From contig CM043705.1 of NCBI GenBank assembly GCA_023935145.1, forward strand, positions 54,299,084 to 54,363,083: 64,000 nucleotides of DNA, read 5' to 3'. A program made the translations under genes and the position numbers. The notes below the pieces were generated by a model. That model worked only from the letters and a program-made list of their open reading frames with translations. It ran no database searches and was not told the DNA's origin. Below, piece by piece: positions 57,528 through 64,000 of the stretch. Numbering within the stretch: the stretch's first letter is position 1; every line of letters starts with the position of its first letter. The DNA comes from Bretschneidera sinensis. Its lineage: Eukaryota > Streptophyta > Magnoliopsida > Brassicales > Akaniaceae.

Positions 57528-58150
57528 TTTCGAGGATAATACACGTAATGCAAGGGTACACAAACTAACATGTTAATTCTTCATATATTTGAGGTTTATC
57601 TATCAAAAACAATTTAATATCTTACTTATGTTAATATTTTGTTCTTTTTCTTACCTTTCTGATATTATATTTTAGATATTATATATATGTGTAGTTACTC
57701 GACCACCTCAAATTTTGAAATATAGTCATAACATGATTTAATAATGCTAGAACAATATTGTTGAAATGATAAAATTGTTTTTATGTTACTTTTTTCTCTT
57801 CTTTTTTTTGTCTTCAATTTGGGACAAAATCAACTGATCCAAATCGGATTTGGACTGGACTTACACTAAATTCTAAGCCGATATATATGACATGGCCTGG
57901 GTCAGAAAATTTTGACTTTAATTTATGTTCAAACCCGTCTATAATCATCTAAATTTGTTTTAAGCTCACCCTTCAATCTCAACAAATACAACCAGCACAT
58001 AGTAAAGCTCATCCACCTAAAAATGTATTCAATTCAACCAACCAATCCAAAATTCATACTCAGGCCACATTAGTCTCACAAACTTAGGAATACAAGTCTC
58101 AAATCAGTATTCATAAACCATACACAAAACTGAAATTCAAGGTTATTAAG
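57528..58150. repeat. X repeat copy 4, right part
   Basis: Resumes at TTTCGAGGATAATACACGTAATGC and matches 24178-24781 closely up to CAAGGTTATT. Together with 54116-54219 it reconstructs the X segment found in unit 2. Confidence 0.88.
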
Positions 58151-58733
58151 CAATACGTTAAGGGCTATAAGGGTCCAATATCTCATGTTCTAGTTATAGA
58201 TACATATGCACTAAAGTCAATTTAATAAGATTAGATGCTAATTTTTCAGATACAAACATATGCGAATACCAAAAATATATGCTTTATATGAGATCGTAAG
58301 CTTCAGCCTAAATCGATTTATGTTCATTATGAGTGAGGCTATTGTCACAACCATTTTGATTGTGGCTACAACCTCATAATAATAATAATTCTTAATTTGA
58401 GATATCATTTTTTAGACAAAAAACCGGGTATCTTTGTTAGCATATAAAACTCTTAACATCGAAATTCTCATGTGTAATACACGTAAACCTATCTTCACAT
58501 TCAATAAAAAAAATTAAAAATTAAAAGAAAAATTAACAAAGCTATTTAAATTTTAAGCTAATCTTAATCTTGTTGGAGAATGAAGACACATACACTGCAT
58601 GTAAGAATTTTGACATTGTAAACCTTATATGCTAATGAAATCAATTACGATCAAATTACACTTTTTAAAACACAACTACCTAAAGTAGTATAAACTTAAT
58701 CACGGTACTCACATTGTTTGGTTTAAGAAATAA

Positions 58734-58781
<48 letters not shown>

Positions 58782-59660
58782 ACAAATATAGTCATACAAA
58801 TATTCGGTAGTCATGAGCCATCATTTTATTATTGTTGTTTGATTTAATTTGCCTTTTGCATCAGCAATAGCAACATTTTAAGGTTGTAGCAATCATTTTT
58901 TTCCCAATTAATATATTTTTGTCAACAATGAGTATTAAAGTTTAGTTAATTAATTTTTGAATGTATTTAGAAGGACCTATCATAATAACAATAAATAAAG
59001 GGAGAGAAACATCTATGAAAAAAAATGAGAGAGTAAAAAAAATAATTAATTACACAAAACATTAAATGATTTATAGAGGGGTTGTCAGTGCAATTATCGT
59101 TGTTAATGGAGGTTGTGACTATGACTTTTTGGGCTGTGGGTAATATAATCATGCCCATTAGTTATTTAAGAAAGTATTAACTAGGCTAGTAGTTATCCAT
59201 GCTTAGCTTGAAAACACCGCATTCTATGTGATTATACATTCATAAACTCGTTTTAAGGATGTCTTCACCAATGCTGGATGACATTTACATGTACTCAATT
59301 ACCCATAGGAATAAATTAAACTTGTCTCTTGATTATGAGCATGATGAATTGATGAATTGAGAGAGAGTTAAATGAAGAGAGAATAATATAAAGAGGAGAG
59401 AAGATATTTATTGATGTATATTATTGCCACTGCAACCCATGGATGCTTAGGTCACGAGGTGGATTGCACAGGAGAAAGGAGGAATTGAAGATGGGATGGT
59501 ACTTATTGCGCATGGAAAAGGCTAGCCACACGAGGAAAAGAAGAAATGAGAGAAAAAAGAAAATGAGAGATTCATATCGTTATGTTGCAGAAAGATCGGG
59601 GATGATGGAGACATGTCCCCTTATTTTTATTTTTCTTCTTTTATTAGCTTTAGTAACTTA
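58151..59660. other. Intergenic with (TA)n microsatellite
   Basis: AT-rich, no gene. A (TA)n run lies at 58735-58777. The 72-codon frame at 59443-59661 is Lys/Arg-rich without motif and is not supported as a gene. Confidence 0.6.
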
Positions 59661-59796
59661 AGATAATATTATTTGAGACTAAACGGAACAAGAAGCAACT
59701 TAGGCTTGCACGCTCATCCTTTAGGGTGCAAGTTAGACTCCCAACCTTGCAATTTTTTTTTCCTTTATCGTTTCCATATCAAAATATTAAATTCAA

Positions 59797-59798
<2 letters not shown>

Positions 59799-59850
<52 letters not shown>
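59799..59850 (+). repeat. (TA)n(CA)n microsatellite
   Basis: About 44 bp of TA dinucleotides followed by CA dinucleotides. Two overlapping short frames through it are artefacts. Confidence 0.95.
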
Positions 59851-59851
<1 letters not shown>

Positions 59852-61574
59852 CATTTTACTTGTTATTATCATTCTATTATAATTTATTTATTTATTTATG
59901 CAATACCTATCTATTCCAAAGAAAATACACTATAATTCCATCACCAAAATTTGTTAGAAGTATAAATTAAAAATTAAAATATATGCATAAGATGTATGAT
60001 ATGGACTGATTAAAACACCCTTATATTAAGATATGAGTTTTACAAACTTACTCCTTCTGTCATCAAGGGCTCTTTTACAAATATTATTTATCTTAGATTC
60101 TGATGTTAGTCAGTTGTCACATAGACGTTGCAACATGGTGCTTTTGTGGCTGTTTGGGTGCACTATGGCTTGAACTAAATTGTTTTGCATAGTACACATA
60201 ATTTAATTATGTGATCTTCAAGATTGTTAGTGTTTAGAAAGAAAATTCGAGACTTTTCTAATAAGTTTAAGCTTTTGTGACATTTAGTTACCGAATTATA
60301 CCTTTAAAATGGTATCAGAGTAGATGTATTGTTTCTTTTTCTATGAACCTCCGATTTATGTTTTTTCACCTTCCCTCCTCTTTTTAATCCTCATTAATTC
60401 ATCCCTAGTGTTTTTCCAGATTTAAACCTTTGCGTATTATAAATTGTTGGTTACAAATGTGGAAACAATTAATATTGATAGCATACCTGTTTCCTGAACA
60501 AGTTCTCTAACGACACCTACGAATAGAAGTATGTCCCTTAACTATTGAATATTGTTTTGTTCTTCATTTTGAGTCATATACTTATCTGATATAAATCCGT
60601 CATAATTTTTCTGTTGGGAAACCATTTACAAATGAAATGGAAACACAATATCACAACCTAAATGTTTTTCTCAAACTCTCCTTTGCTGCAATCATTATCT
60701 ATTTTCATAGCTGAAATGAAAACTCTGATGCCCTATTTATAGGCAACCAAGAGGTATATATCTAGTGTCTTTTCACAAGAGACACAATATTTAGAAGAGT
60801 TGTGTCTTTGACTAAAAGACACAACCATAAAAAAAAAAAAGGATGTGTTTTTCTAAAGCAAGCAACTCTTGGCATAGAGTTGCATCCTTTTGGTGTATAG
60901 GCATGCCTTCATGGGTACCTTACCCATACCCAAATTTCTTAGATCTCCCATTCGCATATGATGGGTATGGCCACACCTTATTCATTCACTATTTTGTTAA
61001 ATTTTGATTCTAATTCATATAAACAAATGGGTCGTACGACTAGCGAATATACCTACACTTGAGAGCTTCAAACTAGAAATCTGTCAGGGATAGGATGGAA
61101 ACGTCAATCCCAAAAAACAAAAATAAAAACTAAATATATACAATATATTACAATACCTCAGACATATTTAGTTACACCGAATCAAACATATCTCAATCAC
61201 TCAAGAAATCATGCTTGACTCCACCCTTTCAAACTTCACATGTATTCTCGGTTATGTCCAATCTTATTAAATTGACAAACTGACTGACCAATGAATACAA
61301 ATGAGTGGTATAATTCTAAATCCTCATTTCTTTCACCCTCATATCACTAAGATCCAAGTTAAATTTTTTTCTCAAAATTGTTCCATTAGATCAAATCATT
61401 CATGACCATAGGTAACATACTAAAGCAGCTAACACCAACTAATCACTTTATGACATAGTCAAAGGTCACATAAAGTGCTATTGAGATCTACCTCTTGATC
61501 TCTAGGACTCACACAGTGAGGAAGAAAGGATCCGTTCTTTTATTTCCTAAGCAGTCGTTAAGTACATGTAGAAT
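59851..61574. other. Intergenic, decayed LTR-like repeat; no gene
   Basis: 60450-60740 matches 53530-53790. A TGGTATCAGAG at 60310-60320 resembles an initiator-tRNA primer site, but no LTR end or gag adjoins it. 61090-61574 continues on the other side of solo LTR B at 63724, which suggests one older sequence was split. Its identity is unknown. Confidence 0.45.
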
Positions 61575-61579
61575 GAAAT

Positions 61580-63718
61580 TGTAACGACCCATCCCGGGTA
61601 GGCCATCTCAGAGACGGTATCATCACATTTTGAAAATATCAGCATGACACATATATGCAACAATAAAATAATAACACCAATATAAATTTTTACATCAATC
61701 TTCAACCCTCAACATGGGAGATACATCAATCTGATATTAACTTAAACTTAATATACAACGTAAAATGCATGAATATTTACAAATAAATTTTTATTTTATT
61801 TTCTCATTAGTCTGAGGATGTTGACATGTACGTGGCTTACAGAAATGACTCTCAACCCATTAGATTATTTGTCTTGTCTGCTACCTGAAATCGTTGTACA
61901 ATGAGGGATGAGCTTCACAAGCTCAGTGAATTAAATTTCCTATAAGTACTCAATTTGTATAAATGGTATTTCAATATTAAATCACTTATATCTCATACAA
62001 CTAGATACTAGCATTCCACTATCACTACACATATCATAAGTCTCATTCTCTATCACTCTCTTCTTCTTATTTATTGGTTCACCTTAAGTCCATCATTCAT
62101 CTCAAAATTACCTCGTAATGAGGTTCACATCATAAAATCTACCATTTAGGTGGTTCTTATCACCATAACTGTCTCTCTGTGAGACTTATCCATCTATAAA
62201 TAAATTCACAATAACACACCACACATCAGTATTTCAATAAAATAAGCAATAATTAAAACAGATGCAATGCATGAATTATTATTATGGAAATGTCTTCTTA
62301 CATGTCAACATGTTTTTATCTTAGACTAGCTGCCTTCCCAGTTCTTTTCTTTACAGCTTATCTCGGCTGTCATGATATTTATTTCCAGCATATATCGACT
62401 GTTGCAGTGTTCTTTTTATTTCCAGCATATACCGGTTGTCATGGTTTTTCAATTAGACTGACCTCTTCCCGGTTCTTTCGGTTATTTTATTTAATGCATA
62501 TTCATATGAACAATGATATGAAATATGCATATGAACAGTAATATAAAAACAACATGAACTCAAAAAATTTAAATTTAGCTATCCTGTCTTTCCTCAAATT
62601 ATTATAAAAAAAATCCAATAAATTCCTCTCATCATAAATCACATCAAATTATTCATCTTAACTTGTCAAGATCCACTAAATTATCTTCTCATAATTCATA
62701 TCAAAACATCAACCATAGCTCATCAAAAATTTCACTTACCGTTTTTATTATTAAATCAACTTATTATTCCAAAAATATTATTTCTCCCCTAATAATTTTT
62801 TACATGTCCAAAATTCATATCATATCTATCAATCAAATTTTTATCTACCACCAAAGTATAAGTTAATAATTTATTTAATATTATCACTAGATAATTTTAT
62901 TTATTATTTAGATTACTTAAAGTAAGTCTAACTCACCATGTAACACTTAAAGTTAACTGTGGATCACCTTCTTGTCTTTCTCGTTCTTCTCAAAAAAATT
63001 TCTCGGTTGCTAATCGTCAACACCTGACATAATATTTGTATTAAATTTCTAATTATTTCTTCAAATCTTCATAAACCACACCCTTTGAAAATTCTCACTT
63101 TGAATTTCGAGAAATTTCATGTACGCTAAAAAATTCAAAAATAAACACTACATTATTACCTTCTGTTTTTCTGATAGCTTCTCGTGACTTTTTATAAAAT
63201 TCCTCCGTAAACCCCTTCAAAATTTTATTCTTTCAACATTTCTTTCGGTCCCCAAGTGATTAAAGAAAATGTATAATGAAAGGAAAACTAAACAAATTCC
63301 GTAAGTGTTAAAATTATGTTTACACATGAGTGTATATATAACACAATTTGCTGCACAAAAATCTCGGCAGGAGTTACTTGTTGCAATTGGCAATCTTCCC
63401 AAAATTTCCACGTTTTGGCTACATGTTCTACATGCAGCCTTCAAAAACAAAACTTGGCAGCAAGTGCTACCACCTGCTGCCACGTTTTACTTGCTTTTTT
63501 CTTTTCTTTTTCTTTTTCTTTATACTGTTCACGCTTTTTTTCTTTGTTTCCATTTTCTTTGTAATTATACCTTCACGTGTCCATTTTTATTTTATTTTAT
63601 TTTTTAAGAATTGTTTTATTCAAATAATAATAAACCTTTCACATATATTTTATTTTAATTTTATGTCATATTTATTAAATTACTTCTTTACCCTTACTTA
63701 ACGAATACGAGTATTATA
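61580..63718 (+). repeat. Solo LTR, Ty3/gypsy type, copy B
   Basis: 2139 bp from TGTAACGACCCATCCCGGG to CGAGTATTATA (terminal CA decayed to TA). It is flanked by a perfect 5-bp target duplication GAAAT (61575-61579 and 63719-63723). It aligns along its length with copy A at 19326-21395. Short open frames inside (62284-62541, 63305-63701) are not conserved as proteins between the copies. Confidence 0.92.
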
Positions 63719-63723
63719 GAAAT

Positions 63724-64000
63724 GCATGCTACGGTAGAGAAATTCTTCCTTGTAGAACATATGTCATTTCTCTTCACACCAAACAGATCTTAGTTTAATC
63801 GTATCTGAAGCACTCAACCTTATTGGTTCAATCTCTCCCAAGTGCCTAACCTGAGTCCTCCATTTCTCGCTCTCAATAGCGTTAGAATGAGGTCTTGCAC
63901 TCAGATTTGTATTGGCTTCGTGGATGGTGGGGAAACATCTATGTCAACCCTTAACTACGTACAGAGTCTCAACTTGGTTCCTACCAAGGTGACTTTTTAA
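63724..64000. other. Right flank of solo LTR B, no gene recognised
   Basis: Continuation of the sequence left of 61575 (the joined reading ...TGAAAT/GCATGCTACGG... is plausible). No coding motif was recognised. Confidence 0.4.

Noticed and set aside
59673..59935. Two overlapping 69-codon ORFs
   Set aside because: Both depend on a (TA)n run giving Tyr-Ile repeats.
60310..60320. TGGTATCAGAG, like a copia primer site for initiator tRNA-Met
   Set aside because: No LTR ending in CA directly before it and no gag after it. Eleven matching bases alone are weak.
63305..63701. Overlapping ORFs of 82-117 codons near the right end
   Set aside because: They lie inside solo LTR B. The equivalent part of copy A keeps only a fragment, and the products are Phe/Leu-rich from T-runs.

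Overview
This is nuclear DNA from a flowering plant, probably a dicot. It is AT-rich, and everything I can identify in it is transposable-element DNA or repeats. I found no intact host gene, tRNA, rRNA or organelle insert. The species cannot be named from sequence alone. The plant assignment rests on the elements: Ty1/copia SIRE and Tork, Ty3/gypsy Tat with an antisense ORF, an Athila-like gypsy family, a plant L1 LINE with a terminal RNase H, and hAT and PIF/Harbinger relics.

Layout. 1-7874: a decayed SIRE-lineage copia element (gag end, pol, a third ORF, 3' LTR), cut by the left edge of the window. 7875-about 13060: a decayed Tork-lineage copia element whose gag begins just after the SIRE LTR, so SIRE probably inserted into it. 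13062-16560: intergenic DNA with low-grade LTR-like and Helitron-like traces. 16560-25990: a tandem cluster of about 1.2-1.5 kb units (here 'X'). The first unit is split by a 5.5 kb PIF/Harbinger-like element (16799-22279), which itself carries a gypsy solo LTR (19326-21395). 25996-about 50850: a Tat-lineage gypsy element in minus orientation, with 3' LTR at the left, tandem repeats, an antisense ORF on the plus strand and gag-pol on the minus strand; its 5' end is missing. Its antisense ORF is split by a 15.7 kb insertion (30104-45829).

That insertion is the most unusual object here. It is an Athila-like, pol-less retrotransposon in the form of a six-LTR concatemer: LTR1-int1-LTR2-int2-LTR3-10 bp-LTR4-10 bp-LTR5-int3-LTR6. 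There is one 5-bp target duplication (GACGG), found only at the outer ends. Three of its LTRs form a 1365-bp-period tandem array, which looks like a satellite being born from LTRs.

50860-64000: intergenic DNA, a 1.2 kb hAT-type element with a perfect 8-bp target duplication, another copy of part of X split by a 5'-truncated LINE, a SIRE solo LTR inserted in that LINE, and a second gypsy solo LTR at 61580-63718.

A theme crosses families. The SIRE LTR, SIRE internal promoter, SIRE solo LTR, Tork LTR and Athila-like LTR each carry several copies of a short palindrome-like motif (CCAGTCGACTGG, or TGCGATCGAGCGCA) a short distance upstream of a TATA box. This could be a convergent promoter architecture, and I regard it and the concatemer as the best leads in the window.
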